From: Listeria cornellensis FSL F6-0969
GTDB taxonomy: Bacteria; Bacillota; Bacilli; Lactobacillales; Listeriaceae
Assembly (NCBI RefSeq): GCF_000525855.1
Contig: NZ_AODE01000013.1
Coordinates: forward strand, 62,001-126,000
DNA: 64,000 nt
Reading direction: 5' to 3'
Shown piece by piece: positions 9,093 to 20,247 of this stretch. A program made the translations under genes and the position numbers. The notes under the pieces are model-generated. The model did not search any database, was not told the DNA's origin, and saw nothing but the letters and a program-made list of their open reading frames with translations. The stretch's first letter is position 1. Each line of letters opens with the position of its first letter.

Positions 9093-9476
9093 ATGATGCG
9101 TTCCATGATGCATGGTAAGATTCACCGAGCTACAGTAACGGAAGCAAACCTCAATTATGTTGGCAGCATCACGATTGACGAGGCGATATTAGAAGCGGTA
9201 GATATGTTGCCAAATGAGAAGGTGCAGATTGTAAATAATAATAACGGCGCGCGTTTGGAGACTTATATTATCCCTGGAGAGCGAAATAGTGGTATTATTT
9301 GTTTGAATGGTGCAGCAGCAAGAATGACGCAGGTTGGTGATACAATTATTATTATGGCTTACGGTATTTTTTCGGAAGAAGAGATAGCGAACCATCAGCC
9401 TAAAATTGTGGTTCTGAATGAGGTTAATCGCGTTGTACAGACTTTGCCAGAAGAAAAAGCGCAAACGACACTGTGA
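9093..9476 (+). CDS. panD: Aspartate 1-decarboxylase PanD precursor
   Basis: 127 residues, the same length as the B. subtilis enzyme. PanD makes beta-alanine from aspartate and is a pyruvoyl enzyme that cleaves itself at Gly-Ser in YVGSITID (about residues 22-29). Other conserved stretches are [12 protein letters not shown] and [14 protein letters not shown] 9093 has GGAGG eight bases upstream; the earlier in-frame GTG overlaps panC and lacks a site. It is the last gene of panBCD. Confidence 0.95.
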   Translation: MMRSMMHGKIHRATVTEANLNYVGSITIDEAILEAVDMLPNEKVQIVNNNNGARLETYIIPGERNSGIICLNGAAARMTQVGDTIIIMAYGIFSEEEIANHQPKIVVLNEVNRVVQTLPEEKAQTTL

Positions 9477-9481
9477 TATGG

Positions 9482-9510
9482 GAGGAAGCTAGGTTTTGAA
9501 TCTAGCTTCC
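9482..9510 (+). terminator. Hairpin between panD and dinG
   Basis: A perfect nine-base inverted repeat GGAAGCTAG / CTAGCTTCC with an eight-base loop sits between the panD stop and the dinG ribosome-binding site. No U-tract follows, so it may be an attenuator, an mRNA-processing site or a stabilising structure instead of a terminator. Confidence 0.5.
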
Positions 9511-9535
9511 CGATTTGAGTAAAGGGGGGATAATC

Positions 9536-12314
9536 GTGAAAAATAAAAGATATATCGTCGTCGATTTGGAGACTACGGGAAACCAAGCGAATAAAGCGGA
9601 TAAAATTATTCAATTTTCGGCGTGTATTGTGGAGGGAGGCAAGATTATAGATCAGTTCTCTACATTCCTAAATCCAGAGAAGCGGATTCCTCCTTTTATT
9701 AAAGAGCTGACAGGAATATCAGATAAAGATGTGAAGGATGCACCATTATTTGAAGATGTATCATCGATTATTCATTCGCTGATTGATGGTGGGATTTTTG
9801 TGGCGCATAATGTGAGTTTTGATTGGACGTTTTTACAAAAAGAGATGCGTGAAGCTGGAGAAGCACCACTCAAGATGAAACTTCTTGATACCGTTGAGCT
9901 AGCGCGAATTATGTATCCGACCGTGGATAGTTTTAAATTGCAGGACTTAGCAGATGAGTTTGGACTGGGCCATGATGCTCCTCACCGGGCAGATAGCGAT
10001 GCACGCGTGACGGCTGAATTGATGTTACTTTTTCTGGAGAAATTGGAGACATTACCGCTTGCGACTATTCGTAAACTGACTACGCTATCCCAACATCTGA
10101 CTGGGTACCTTGCGGAGTTACTTTTTGAGATAGAGATGCGCAAAGAACGAGAATTGGCAATGCTTGATACGAAATGGACGGAATATAGGGGGCTCGTGAT
10201 TCGCAAAAAAAAACATACAAGAAGTGCAATATAGTCGTGCGGATAATAGGCAGTATCCAAAGACGGATGAGGAGAAAACCACGCTTTTTAAAGCAACAGA
10301 TGAAACTTTAATACCCCGAGCTGGTCAATTTGTCATGATGGATACAGTGATGACATCATGGGAAAAGGAAGAAAACGCACTTATTGAGGCAGGCACCGGT
10401 ATTGGAAAAACATTGGGCTATTCTTTGCCAGCGATTTATTTTGCGAAGAAACACCAAATACCTATTGTGATTAGTACATATACGAACCTTTTGCAATCTC
10501 AAATATTTCATAAAGATATTCCATTGCTTTCTGCGCTTACCGATTTTGAGATACAGGCAGTCGTGCTAAAGGGGAGAGAGCATTATATCAATTTGTTTAA
10601 ATTTGAACAGTTGCTGTCGGAAGTAGATAAAACCTACGATGTTGTTTTGACAAAAATGCAGATTCTTGTATGGCTGACGGAGACGACGACTGGCGATATT
10701 GATGAGGTTAATTTATCTGGTGGTGGTCAGCTTTTCTGGAATCGAATGAAGCATACCGGATGGTTCTTGTCTCCTCAAAAAGATCCATGGTTAGTCCACG
10801 ATTTTTATTTATTTAATCAGAGGCAAGCTAAGGCGGCAGACTTAATTATTGTGAACCATGCTTTACTATTACAGGATCATTTTGGTGGTGGGAAATGGTT
10901 GCCAGATTATGAGTATGCTGTTATCGATGAGGCACATCATTTCACGGATGCGGCACGCGCGCAACAGAGTTTTATTTTTTCTTATCGTCGAATGAAATTT
11001 TTCATAAATCGATTGGGGACGCTTGGAAAAGAAGCGATGCTACAGCGTTTAGAACTCATGTTTCCTGAACATCATCAGCTTTTTGATATTGAGATTGCTA
11101 TCATAAAGCTGGAAGAGGCGTTGGAGAACCTATTTTTACTGTTGGCGCAGAAGTTACTAAAGGCGAATAAGAATGCCACAGAGTTAATACTGGTTGAAAA
11201 TGTCATCGATGAAAAGTTAGACGCAGCCTTATTTTTCGCAGGTGAGAAGGTGCTATTGCTGATGCGTGAAGTGAGTACTACGCTCAATCATGTTTTGGAA
11301 TATGGCAAGAAAGAGGCAGATAAATTTAGTGAGGGCGAATCAGTATTTTTAGAGGAAGTTTATTCGTTTTTGATAGATTGGAAACGCGCGGAGAATCAAC
11401 TGTCTCGGATGCTTTACGAGAAGGAAGAGGCAATGATGCTTTATATTGAGGCAGACAAGAATAAGGCGCTTAGTAGTGTGAGGCTTAGGGCAGATATTGT
11501 GCAGGTAAATCATACGTTGCAGAAGGATTTCTTTGATACCAAAAAATCAGTCGTTCTGACATCGGCAACGCTTACGGTAGATGATTCTTTTGCTTATATT
11601 AGGGCTGAATTAGGTTTGGACGCAACTATTGAGACCAGACAGATTAAGTCGCCATTTGATTATGGAGAGAATGCACGGATACTGATTCCATCTGATATGC
11701 TACCGGTGAAAGGGACGCCTATCGAGGAGTATACGGGCAAGTTAGCAGCTTACCTCAGTGCCATTGCCAAAGAAACATCGGGCCGTATGCTCGTGCTGTT
11801 TACTGCGCATGACATGTTGCAAAAAACATACCGAAAAATGAATCAGGATGCTTCGATTGCGGAATATCGTATTTTAGCGCAAGGTGTATCATCGGGTAGT
11901 CCGGCACGGTTAACGAAACAATTCCTCGCGTTTGATAAAGCTATTTTACTAGGAACGATGAGTTTTTGGGAAGGGGTGGATATTCCAGGCGATGATTTAT
12001 CGTGTTTAGTTATTGTACGTCTGCCATTTGCTCCACTTGAGGATCCTTATACGAAAGCCCAGATTGCTTTGCGTAAAAAAATGGGACTAAATGCATTCCA
12101 AACCTATTCATTACCAGAGGCTGTGCTTCGCTTTAAACAAGGCTTTGGAAGGCTGATTAGGCGGGAAACGGATCGCGGGATTGTGTTTGTATTTGATAAT
12201 CGCACGGATACGACTAATTTTGGAAAAGCATTCTTGAATTCGATTCCCGAAGTGCCTATTGTTAAGGGAACGGAACAGAAGTTATTGGAGGAAGTAAAGA
12301 AATTTTTTGAATAA
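9536..12314 (+). CDS. dinG: DinG-family 3'-5' exonuclease/helicase (frameshifted here)
   Basis: Reconstructed protein of about 925 residues, close to B. subtilis DinG. An N-terminal DEDDh exonuclease domain (VVDLETTG at about residues 7-14, HRADSDA near residue 155) is followed by an XPD/DinG-like superfamily 2 helicase. The helicase has Walker A EAGTGIGKTLGY, Walker B DEAHH, LTSATL and the motif VI region GFGRLIRR. GTG 9536 follows GGGGGG. The frame breaks at an A9 run at about 10205-10213; deleting one A gives RKKNIQEVQYSRAD and restores one protein. A role in DNA repair or nucleic acid turnover is inferred from the family. Confidence 0.92.
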
Positions 12315-12412
12315 CTGTTTTTTCACTTCAAATATCCTGATGGTATTGCTATAATAAACCTATGCCCGAAATTGGCGACAACAGCGTAAAGCTAATAGAA
12401 ATGAGAGTAGAT

Positions 12413-12919
12413 ATGTTGCGAAAAAGTAATCGAAAAAGTTACTGGAAGTGGATTTGGATCAGTATTGCCGCGCTTGTTATTGTGGTAGCAGGGTTCTTCA
12501 CCTTTTTCTATAGCGCCCAGAAACCAGTTCGCGCAGATGAAGAGAAGGCAACAGAACGTATTGCTGGCAAGGTAGATTTGAAAGAACAAGAAGATTTTTA
12601 TTTATACAATGGTGCGAATGGTGTGTACTACGTGCTGACTGGAAAGAACAGTAAGAATAAAGACATCATTGTTTGGGTTCCTAAAAGCAAGAAGGGGACA
12701 GTAGTTGTCAAGTACGCCAAAGATGGTATTTCGAAGGATGAGGCCATTGCTAAAGTGAAGCAGGAAAAAAATCCAGTCAAGATTCTGAATGTGACGCTTG
12801 GTATGGATAAAGGTGTACCAATTTGGGAAGTTTCCTATTTAGACAAGGATAATAACTTGAATTATTATGATTTGGATTTTGAAACAGGCGAATGGTACCG
12901 AGCAATTGAGAATTTATAA
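12413..12919 (+). CDS. ypmB: YpmB-like membrane-anchored PepSY-type protein
   Basis: About 168 residues from ATG 12413. A positively charged N-terminus precedes one membrane helix (IWISIAALVIVVAGFFTFFY, about residues 13-32), and the rest is an extracytoplasmic domain. The segment SKDEAIAKVKQEKNP resembles the PepSY/DUF5590 pattern of B. subtilis YpmB. A TATAAT box sits about 60 bases upstream (about 12350). The gene lies between dinG and aspB as in B. subtilis. Function is unknown. An upstream in-frame ATG at 12401 is an alternative start. Confidence 0.78.
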   Translation: MLRKSNRKSYWKWIWISIAALVIVVAGFFTFFYSAQKPVRADEEKATERIAGKVDLKEQEDFYLYNGANGVYYVLTGKNSKNKDIIVWVPKSKKGTVVVKYAKDGISKDEAIAKVKQEKNPVKILNVTLGMDKGVPIWEVSYLDKDNNLNYYDLDFETGEWYRAIENL

Positions 12920-12948
12920 AACTTTTTAAAATTTAGGAGGGAATGTGC

Positions 12949-14133
12949 ATGGACCTACCGCTATCGAAACGTGTCCAAGAAATTGCTGCATCGCCAACAC
13001 TTGCGATTACGGCAAAAGCAAGAGAAATGAAGCAGGCTGGAATTGATGTTATTGGGCTTGGAGCTGGGGAACCGGATTTCAATACGCCGCAAAATATCAT
13101 TGATGCTGCTGTGGATTCGATGAACAAAGGATATACCAAGTATACAGCAACAACGGGGATACCAGAATTAAAGCAAGCAATTATCGACAAGTTGCAACAA
13201 GATCAGAATTTAGCTTATAAGCCGAATCAGATTTTTGTAGGAACTGGAGCGAAACATGTGCTTTACTGTGCTTTTCAAGCCATTCTGAATCCTGGCGATG
13301 AAGTCATTGTACCTGTACCTTACTGGGTGACTTATCCGGAGCAAATTAAACTTGCTGGCGGTGTGCCAATTTTTGTAGAGACTGGTTTTGATGCGGATTT
13401 TAAAATGACAGCTGCTGATTTTGAAAAGGCTGTAACGCCGCAAACGCGAGCTATCGTACTTAATTCGCCAAACAATCCGACGGGGATGACCTACTCTAAA
13501 GCGGAACTGGTTGCGATTGGGGCAGTGGCAGAGAAACATGGCATTTATATCGTTTCTGATGAAATTTATGAGAAGTTATATTATGGAGATAAAAAGGATC
13601 TTGTTTCAATTGCGTCTTTAAGTGATGCGCTGTATCAATGGACGATCGTAATTAACGGCGTTTCCAAGGCGTACGCGATGACTGGTTGGCGTATTGGTTA
13701 CGCAGCCGCGGCAGAACCAATTATTTCGAGCATGGGAAGACTTGCTGATCATATGACAAGTAATCCGACAGTAAATGCTCAGTATGGTGCTGTGGAAGCT
13801 TATAATGGGGATCAAGCTGTGCCTGAGAGTATGTACAAAGCTTTTGAAGAACGGATGGAGCGCTTTTATCCAGTGTTAGGATCTATTCCTGGATTTAGAC
13901 CGAAGAAACCAAGCGGGGCCTTCTACTTTTTTATTGAAGTAGCAGAAGCCGCACGTATGAAGGGCTTTGCAGATGTGGATGCTTTTGCAAAGAGTTTGTT
14001 AGATGATGCGTTTGTCGCGGTTGTTCCAGGATCAGGCTTTGGTATGCCGGATTATATTCGGATATCTTATGCGACAGATCCAGCATTATTTGAACAAGCG
14101 CTTGACCGAATGAAAGATTTTATGAAAAATTAG
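12949..14133 (+). CDS. aspB: Aspartate aminotransferase, class I (AspB type)
   Basis: About 394 residues. PLP-dependent transaminase interconverting aspartate/oxaloacetate and glutamate/2-oxoglutarate. Motifs: [10 protein letters not shown], the PLP phosphate-contact [24 protein letters not shown] and the Schiff-base Lys in [19 protein letters not shown] 12949 has GGAGG eight bases upstream. The subfamily is the prokaryotic I-gamma type by the NNPTGMTY and [10 protein letters not shown] patterns. It precedes asnS by about 11 bases, linking aspartate supply and asparaginyl-tRNA charging. Confidence 0.93.
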   Translation: MDLPLSKRVQEIAASPTLAITAKAREMKQAGIDVIGLGAGEPDFNTPQNIIDAAVDSMNKGYTKYTATTGIPELKQAIIDKLQQDQNLAYKPNQIFVGTGAKHVLYCAFQAILNPGDEVIVPVPYWVTYPEQIKLAGGVPIFVETGFDADFKMTAADFEKAVTPQTRAIVLNSPNNPTGMTYSKAELVAIGAVAEKHGIYIVSDEIYEKLYYGDKKDLVSIASLSDALYQWTIVINGVSKAYAMTGWRIGYAAAAEPIISSMGRLADHMTSNPTVNAQYGAVEAYNGDQAVPESMYKAFEERMERFYPVLGSIPGFRPKKPSGAFYFFIEVAEAARMKGFADVDAFAKSLLDDAFVAVVPGSGFGMPDYIRISYATDPALFEQALDRMKDFMKN

Positions 14134-14144
14134 GGAGTGTAAAC

Positions 14145-15437
14145 ATGCAAATTACGATTAATCAAGCAGCAAAATATGTAGACAAAGAAGTTAAAATTGG
14201 CGGTTGGCTCAGCAATAAGCGCTCGAGTGGTAAGATTGCTTTCTTGCAATTGCGCGATGGAACAGGCTTTATGCAAGGCGTGGTTGTGAAAGAAGAAGTA
14301 GGCGAAGAACTTTTCCAAACGGCAAAAGGCATGTCTCAAGAAACGAGCCTTTATGTCACTGGGACGATTCACGAAGATACGCGTTCTCCATTTGGCTATG
14401 AAATGGCTGTGACTGGAATCGAAGTTGTTAGTGAGTCTGTAGATTACCCGATTACGCCAAAAGAACATGGTACAGAATTTTTGATGGATCACCGTCATTT
14501 ATGGTTGCGTTCTAATCGTCAACATGCGATTATGAAGATTCGTAATGAAATTATTCGTGCGACATATGAATTCTTTAACGAAGAAGGATTCTTAAAAATT
14601 GATCCGCCGATTTTGACTGGTAGTGCACCAGAAGGCACAACAGAGCTGTTCCATACGAAATATTTTGAAGAAGATGCCTTTTTATCACAAAGTGGTCAGC
14701 TGTATATGGAAGCTGCTGCGATGGCATTTGGAAAAGTTTTCTCATTCGGACCAACTTTCCGTGCGGAGAAATCGAAGACGCGCCGTCACTTAATTGAGTT
14801 TTGGATGATTGAGCCGGAAATGGCATTTTACAAATTGGAAGACAGTTTAAAAGTACAGGAAAATTATGTAGCATTCCTTGTTACTACGGTACTTAAGAAC
14901 TGTCGTTTAGAGTTAGACCGCTTGGGCCGTGATATATCTCATTTAGAGAAAATGGTTGCACCGTTTCCACGAATCACGTATACAGAAGCTATTACACTGC
15001 TTAAGAAATTAGGTTTTGAAGATATCGAATGGGGCGATGATTTCGGTGCGCCACATGAAACAGCAATTGCGGATAATTTTGAGAAACCTGTTTTCATCAC
15101 GCATTATCCAAAAGCAATTAAACCATTTTATATGCCAGAAGATCCGAACAACAGTGAAGTTGTGCTGTGTGCGGACTTGATTGCGCCGGAAGGATATGGT
15201 GAAATTATCGGTGGATCTGAACGTATTCATGAATTAGCGATATTAGAAGCGCGTATGAAAGAATTCGATTTAGATTTAGAAGCCTACAGCTGGTATTTAG
15301 ATTTAGCACGCTATGGCTCTGTGCCACATTCTGGTTTTGGACTTGGTTTAGAGCGCACGGTAGCATGGATTTCAGGAACGGAACACGTACGCGAAACGAT
15401 TCCATTCCCTAGGCTGTTGAATCGATTGTATCCATAA
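14145..15437 (+). CDS. asnS: Asparaginyl-tRNA synthetase AsnS
   Basis: 430-residue class IIb synthetase. The N-terminal OB-fold anticodon-binding domain (about residues 1-110) begins with [23 protein letters not shown]. The catalytic core has motif 2 [20 protein letters not shown] and motif 3 [13 protein letters not shown] near the C-terminus. AGGGAG precedes the ATG. A strong terminator follows, closing the transcription unit that starts near ypmB/aspB. Confidence 0.96.
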   Translation: MQITINQAAKYVDKEVKIGGWLSNKRSSGKIAFLQLRDGTGFMQGVVVKEEVGEELFQTAKGMSQETSLYVTGTIHEDTRSPFGYEMAVTGIEVVSESVDYPITPKEHGTEFLMDHRHLWLRSNRQHAIMKIRNEIIRATYEFFNEEGFLKIDPPILTGSAPEGTTELFHTKYFEEDAFLSQSGQLYMEAAAMAFGKVFSFGPTFRAEKSKTRRHLIEFWMIEPEMAFYKLEDSLKVQENYVAFLVTTVLKNCRLELDRLGRDISHLEKMVAPFPRITYTEAITLLKKLGFEDIEWGDDFGAPHETAIADNFEKPVFITHYPKAIKPFYMPEDPNNSEVVLCADLIAPEGYGEIIGGSERIHELAILEARMKEFDLDLEAYSWYLDLARYGSVPHSGFGLGLERTVAWISGTEHVRETIPFPRLLNRLYP

Positions 15438-15486
15438 TGAAAGAGGAATATCGAGGCACTAAACATGACGCCTCACCACGTTTTCA

Positions 15487-15540
15487 AAAAACAGCCAGTG
15501 CCCACAAAATTCATTTTTGCGGGCACTGGCTGTTTTTCTA
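15487..15540 (+). terminator. Strong intrinsic terminator after asnS
   Basis: The arms ACAGCCAGTGCCC and GGGCACTGGCTGT are a perfect 13-base inverted repeat, flanked by A-rich and T-rich tracts. The plus-strand hairpin ends in TTTTT. Confidence 0.9.
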
Positions 15541-15649
15541 CAGCGAAAAACACATCACCACAGGTCAAAAACATAAAATCTCTCCCAAAAAAAGTTTTTT
15601 CATCACGTTTCCCTCGTTTTTCATGGTATAATTTCTAATGAGGTGTTTC

Positions 15650-16378
15650 ATGATGGATAATAAAATAATGCAAAAATGGTTAGACGCGGGGAATGTTACT
15701 TTGCCGCAAGTATTAGTAGAGAACTACGCCAAGATTGGAATGAATGAGCAAGAATTTGTCGTTGTTTTGCAACTACAGTCATTTCTTGAAAAAGGAATCT
15801 ATTTTCCATCGATGGAAGAAATCGCCGGGCGTACAACATTTAGCACGGAGCAGGCTTTTCGAATCATTCAAGCGCTTGTTAACAAACAGCTAGTCATGAT
15901 AAAGCAAGTGAATGAAGGCGAGCAAGTATACACGGAGAGTTATGCGCTCGATCCGCTTTGGGAAAAACTGATGATTTTTTTCGAAAACTTACACCAAGAG
16001 CAAAAAATCATGTCGCGTGAGACAGAGCAGATGAGTTTATATTCGCAGTTTGAGCAGGAGTTTGGGCGCCCATTGTCCCCGATGGAGGCGGAAATGTTGT
16101 CTGCTTGGGTGGATCAGGATCATAATAGTCCGGAGCTGATTCGGGAGGCTTTGAAAGAAGCTGTACTCTCGCAAAAATTAAGCTTTCGCTATATGGATCG
16201 AATTTTGCTTAGCTGGAACCGTAAAAATATTAAAACACCGGAGCAGGCACGTATGGCTTCCGCAGCTTTTCATGGACAAGTTGCAGGTAGTGAATCTGAG
16301 AAAAGCAATGTGACGAGGGTAAAGAAAAGTGAGAATTCGATTCCGCTCTACGATTGGCTAGATAAGAGAAAAGGGTGA
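15650..16378 (+). CDS. dnaD: DNA replication initiation protein DnaD
   Basis: 242 residues. DnaD acts with DnaA, DnaB and DnaI to load helicase at oriC and in restart. The N-terminal winged-helix oligomerisation domain is about residues 1-110. The C-terminal DnaD domain (about 125-200) contains FGRPLSPMEAEMLSAW and the YMDRILLSW signature, and a basic unstructured tail follows. ATG 15650 is preferred by the upstream GAGGTG; a second ATG follows immediately. A TATAAT box at about 15627 gives it its own promoter, and nth and ypoC follow. Confidence 0.92.
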   Translation: MMDNKIMQKWLDAGNVTLPQVLVENYAKIGMNEQEFVVVLQLQSFLEKGIYFPSMEEIAGRTTFSTEQAFRIIQALVNKQLVMIKQVNEGEQVYTESYALDPLWEKLMIFFENLHQEQKIMSRETEQMSLYSQFEQEFGRPLSPMEAEMLSAWVDQDHNSPELIREALKEAVLSQKLSFRYMDRILLSWNRKNIKTPEQARMASAAFHGQVAGSESEKSNVTRVKKSENSIPLYDWLDKRKG

Positions 16379-16382
16379 GCAC

Positions 16383-17042
16383 ATGTTAACGAATAAAGAA
16401 ACCGTGATGTGCATCGAGACAATGGCAAAGATGTTTCCTGCCGCCCACTGTGAACTCGAACATAAGAATATATTTGAATTGCTGGTCGCTGTTGTGCTTT
16501 CTGCGCAGTGTACCGATATTTTAGTGAACCGCGTCACAGCATCACTTTTTGAGAAATATCATGGACCAGAAGATTATATCCGGGTGCCAGTGGAAGAACT
16601 GGAAAATGATATCCGATCGATTGGGTTATACCGGAACAAAGCGAAAAATATCCAAGCCTTGTCCCGCAAAATTCTAGACGAGTTTGATGGACAGGTGCCA
16701 GCAACACATGCAGAGCTAGAGAGCCTGCCTGGAGTCGGAAGAAAGACCGCAAATGTCGTGCTTTCTGTTGGTTTCGGAGTCCCAGCGATTGCTGTCGATA
16801 CACATGTGGAGCGCGTTTCTAAACGGTTGGGCATTTGTCGGTGGAAAGATTCTGTGACCGAAGTTGAAAATACATTAATGCGAAAACTACCAAAAGAGAT
16901 GTGGTCAGATGCGCATCATGATATGATTTTCTTTGGACGCTATCATTGTAAGGCAAGAACACCAGAATGTGCGAGATGTCCGCTACTATACCTTTGCCGA
17001 GAAGGTAAAAAACAAGCGAAAGCGAGAGGTTTTGATGGCTGA
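16383..17042 (+). CDS. nth: Endonuclease III (Nth)
   Basis: 219 residues. Base-excision DNA glycosylase/AP lyase for oxidised pyrimidines. The helix-hairpin-helix is LPGVGRKTANVV (about residues 115-126, containing the catalytic Lys), the catalytic Asp lies in VDTHVERVSKRLG, and the C-terminal iron-sulfur cluster follows the C-x6-C-x2-C-x5-C pattern in CKARTPECARCPLLYLC. The start is four bases after the dnaD stop and the end overlaps ypoC, so the three are co-transcribed. Confidence 0.95.
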   Translation: MLTNKETVMCIETMAKMFPAAHCELEHKNIFELLVAVVLSAQCTDILVNRVTASLFEKYHGPEDYIRVPVEELENDIRSIGLYRNKAKNIQALSRKILDEFDGQVPATHAELESLPGVGRKTANVVLSVGFGVPAIAVDTHVERVSKRLGICRWKDSVTEVENTLMRKLPKEMWSDAHHDMIFFGRYHCKARTPECARCPLLYLCREGKKQAKARGFDG

Positions 17043-17529
17043 TTTTCAATATGCGAAAGAATTGGAACATCCTTTATTTAGGACGCCACATGTTGCTGTA
17101 GAAGAGATTGATGAAGCATCGATTTTTGTGACGGGATTACCATTTTGGCAGGAGCAACTTTTTTATACACGTGGGCGTGGAGAGATGCCTTGGCACACAG
17201 ATCCAGAGCAAGCGTGCCGACGAATGGCAAAACAGTGGCAGAATGTTGCGCAAGAGCTAGATGCATCCTTTAAATTGCGTGAGGAGCCTGATATGTCGAT
17301 TATTCGCGATGGCTTAGGTATTTACCTTTCGATGCTTTTTTGGAGTAATAAGAGGCCTGTACAGCTGAATGAGTTGTATAAGCATATCGAGACGCTAGAA
17401 CTTGTTCCGATGAACTTGCAGGAACGGCTAGCTTTTATTATGGGAAAGTCAGATGGTTATCCAGCTTTTAAGCAGTTGAATGAACTAGTACAAGAACAAA
17501 GGAAGCTAGTGTTGAAAGGATTATCCTAG
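17035..17529 (+). CDS. ypoC: YpoC-like protein
   Basis: 164 residues from ATG 17035, eight bases inside nth. The protein has no signal peptide or membrane segment and contains a tryptophan-rich central part (PFWQEQLF, MPWHTDP, FWSNKRPVQLNELY). It occupies the position of B. subtilis ypoC between nth and ponA. Function is unknown. Overlap with nth suggests coupled expression and perhaps a DNA-repair-linked role, but this is only positional inference. Confidence 0.75.
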   Translation: MADFQYAKELEHPLFRTPHVAVEEIDEASIFVTGLPFWQEQLFYTRGRGEMPWHTDPEQACRRMAKQWQNVAQELDASFKLREEPDMSIIRDGLGIYLSMLFWSNKRPVQLNELYKHIETLELVPMNLQERLAFIMGKSDGYPAFKQLNELVQEQRKLVLKGLS

Positions 17530-17535
17530 CAAGAA

Positions 17536-17567
17536 AACGCATTTCAAATTGGGATGCGTTTTTTGTT
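17536..17567 (+). terminator. Terminator of dnaD-nth-ypoC
   Basis: The stem AACGCAT / ATGCGTT with loop TTCAAATTGGG is followed by TTTTTT. It lies directly after the ypoC stop. Confidence 0.85.
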
Positions 17568-17575
17568 GCATATAA

Positions 17576-17606
17576 AAAACCACTCTGCGGTATGCAGAGT
17601 GGTTCG
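17576..17606 (-). terminator. Terminator of recU-ponA
   Basis: The stem ACCACTCTGC / GCAGAGTGGT on a four-base loop is followed on the minus strand by a T-run (AAAAAA on the plus strand at about 17575-17580). It ends the minus-strand ponA transcript head-to-head with the ypoC terminator. Confidence 0.85.
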
Positions 17607-17615
17607 TGTGCTATT

Positions 17616-20208
17616 CTAGTTGGCCGGTGGTGTCGTATTGTTTTGTGTGCCATCCGTACCGGTGCCGTCCGTTGTTGGTGTTTCTTGCTGTGTTTGATTG
17701 GGCGGAATGGTAATGGTTGTTGTCGCAGGGGAACCGCGTTTACCATCTTTTACTGGGACGACCATAATGACAACACTGGAACCAGGGGAACCGCCACTTA
17801 CGTTAATGGATGTAGTGCTGTAGTTTTGGGTTTGTCCATTGACACTAACATCATAGGTGACGCCAGGCCCATTGGATGCCCAACTTGCTGCGATCGTTTT
17901 GCTGGCGGTATTATAAGAACCGTTTAAACCAGCTGGTGCTTGTAATGCCGTTTTCTCAGCTTCTTCTGTGGCTTTTTTATCTGCTTCTTCTTGCTGTTGT
18001 TTTAGCTTATCAGACTCGGATTGTTCTTTATCTTTTTTCGCTTTTTCTTCAGCTGCTTTTCTCTCAGCTTCTTTTTCAGCGTCTGTTTTTTCGTCCGTTT
18101 TCGTCTCTGTTTGCTTCTCAGCAGCTGATTTTGTTGGAATCGTGCCATCTAAGAATAATTCGTACGAGACATTTCCGCCACTTGCGCCAGATCCTGCACG
18201 AGTAATTGGGTTACTTCCAACGAGAATTGGAATCTCATTTACATTGCTAGGTTTTTTGAAGTCTGGGTTTTTTTTCGCCGGAAACGAGATGTTCCATTGT
18301 TGCTTTGAACATATAGGCTGCAATGCGTGTTTCACTAGGTGATAGGTAGTACTTGTTTGGTTCGTCATAGCCAGTCCAAATCGATACAGTGTAACGAGGG
18401 GAGTAGCCGACAAACCATGAATCGGGCGTGCCGTCACTTGGAATGCCATTTTTGATACGAACACTCTCATCATAGTTGGTTGTCCCCGTTTTAGCGGCAA
18501 TATTCCAACCTGGGATGTTTGCTCGAGTACCAGTACCTTTTGTTAGAACGTCTTTTAGCATATCGCTAATCATATAGGCTGTCGAAGCTTTCATCGCTAC
18601 AACAGATTCAGGTTCCATGTTTACTTCTGTTTCGCCATCTGAAAGGAGAATCTTTGTAACCGTGTGTGGCTTGTTGTAGACACCACCATTACCGAACGCT
18701 GCGTATGCTCCAGCCATCTCGATTGGCGAGGATTCACCACTACCAATTACCGTTGATTCGTATACTTCTTTATAGTTCAAACCAAGATTGTTTGCAAAAT
18801 CCCGCGCACGATCATAGCCTACTTCTTTGGAAGCTTTCACGGCAGGGATGTTACGAGAGGAGTAGAGCGCATGACGCATTGAAATTTCACCGAGGTAACC
18901 AGAATCATAATTTCGTAATTCTTGACCACTTGAATACTGATAAGGGGCATCATTGAAAATATGAGCCGTAGACCAATCTAGGTACTCAATAGCTGGCGCA
19001 TAACCTAAAATAGGTTTCATGGTGGAACCAGGCTGGCGCTTAATATCAGTTGCTCGGTTAAGCCCACGTGATATTTTCTTTGTGCCAGCAGTATCGCGTC
19101 CGCCACCAAGGGCTTGTACACGACCAGTTTCCGTATCCATAACAACAACTCCAGCTTGGAATTTCGCATCTGGGTAGTTAATAACTTCATTTGTATTTAA
19201 CATTTTTTCTGTATACTTCTGCGCATCTGGATCTAGCGCAGTATAGATCGTTAAACCGTCTGTAAATGGATTGTATTTGTCACCAATCTCATCGATAACT
19301 TGATCGACATACGTATCGTAGGCATATGTCTTTTGTTTACGCGTTGTTTCATCTACTAAACCGTCTGCGATTGCTACCGATTGGGCAGCTTCCATTTCTG
19401 ATTTTGAAATTTTGTCGTTATTATACATTAAGGTTAAAACGATATCACGACGTTTCTTCGCCAAATCAGGATTTTCGAATGGATTAAAACGATTAGGACT
19501 TTGAGGCATACCAGCGATTAGAGCCGTTTGTGCCAAATTCAAATCTTTTAGTTTTTTGCCATAATAATGCTCGGCGGCTGTTTCCATACCATGGATACCG
19601 TCGGATAGATATACTTTATTGATGTAGATTTCTAGCAGTTCGTGTTTGCTGTATTTTTGTTCGAGTTGCACTGCCATCCACGCTTCTTGTGCCTTACGAT
19701 CTAGTGTTTTGTTTGTATAATCTAGGTAGGACATCTTAATAATTTGCTGCGACAACGTACTAGCGCCTTGGGAACCAAAACCACCTGTTATATTGCCGAC
19801 TGCCGCGCTCGCAAGTCGTATCGGGTCCATTCCATTATGCTCGTAAAAGCGGGAATCTTCCGTTGATAGAACTGCGTTTTCAAGCTGTTTTGGGATATCT
19901 TTATACTCAATATATTCCCGGCGTTCTTTACCGATTTCTGCATAGACATCTCCGTTTTTATCTAAAATCTTAGATGAAAGAGGGTCACGCAATTTGGAAT
20001 CTGTCAGTTTTGGCGCTTCTTTTGCATACGAATAAAATGCGGTTGCGCCACTAGCAACGCCTGCAAATGCGAGAAAGAGTGCGGTGAAGAATACCACTTT
20101 AACAACATTTCCAGTGATACGTTTACTCTTTCCAGTTGGTTTCTTTGTCTCAGGTTGCTTTGCTTGGCTATTGCGGTACTGAGATCTTGTCTGCGGTTTA
20201 TCTGCCAT
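17616..20208 (-). CDS. ponA: Class A penicillin-binding protein PonA/PBP1 (frameshifted here)
   Basis: Reconstructed 863-residue bifunctional peptidoglycan synthase. It has a cytoplasmic basic tail, one membrane helix (about residues 33-57), a glycosyltransferase domain with EDSRFYEHNGMD, GASTLSQQ and RKAQEAWMA, and a transpeptidase domain with SXXK serine GSTMK, SSRN (SxN) and KTGTT. The C-terminal part is a Glu/Lys-rich linker, a fibronectin type III-like domain (about residues 755-835) and a Thr/Pro-rich tail. A T8 run on the plus strand (about 18268-18275) breaks the frame; removing one base gives GEKNPDFKKPSNV and a single protein. It follows recU by 39 bases. Confidence 0.93.
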
Positions 20209-20247
20209 AGAAAATTTCTCTCCTTTAATGTTGAGGGTTTGACTGAT

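Noticed and set aside
15437-15631. Small ORF after asnS
   Set aside because: It runs through the strong asnS terminator hairpin and has no ribosome-binding site or family resemblance.
17592-18342. Plus-strand ORFs opposite the ponA 3' end
   Set aside because: Low-complexity Leu/Ser-rich translations are mirror products of the Glu/Lys-rich PonA linker on the other strand.
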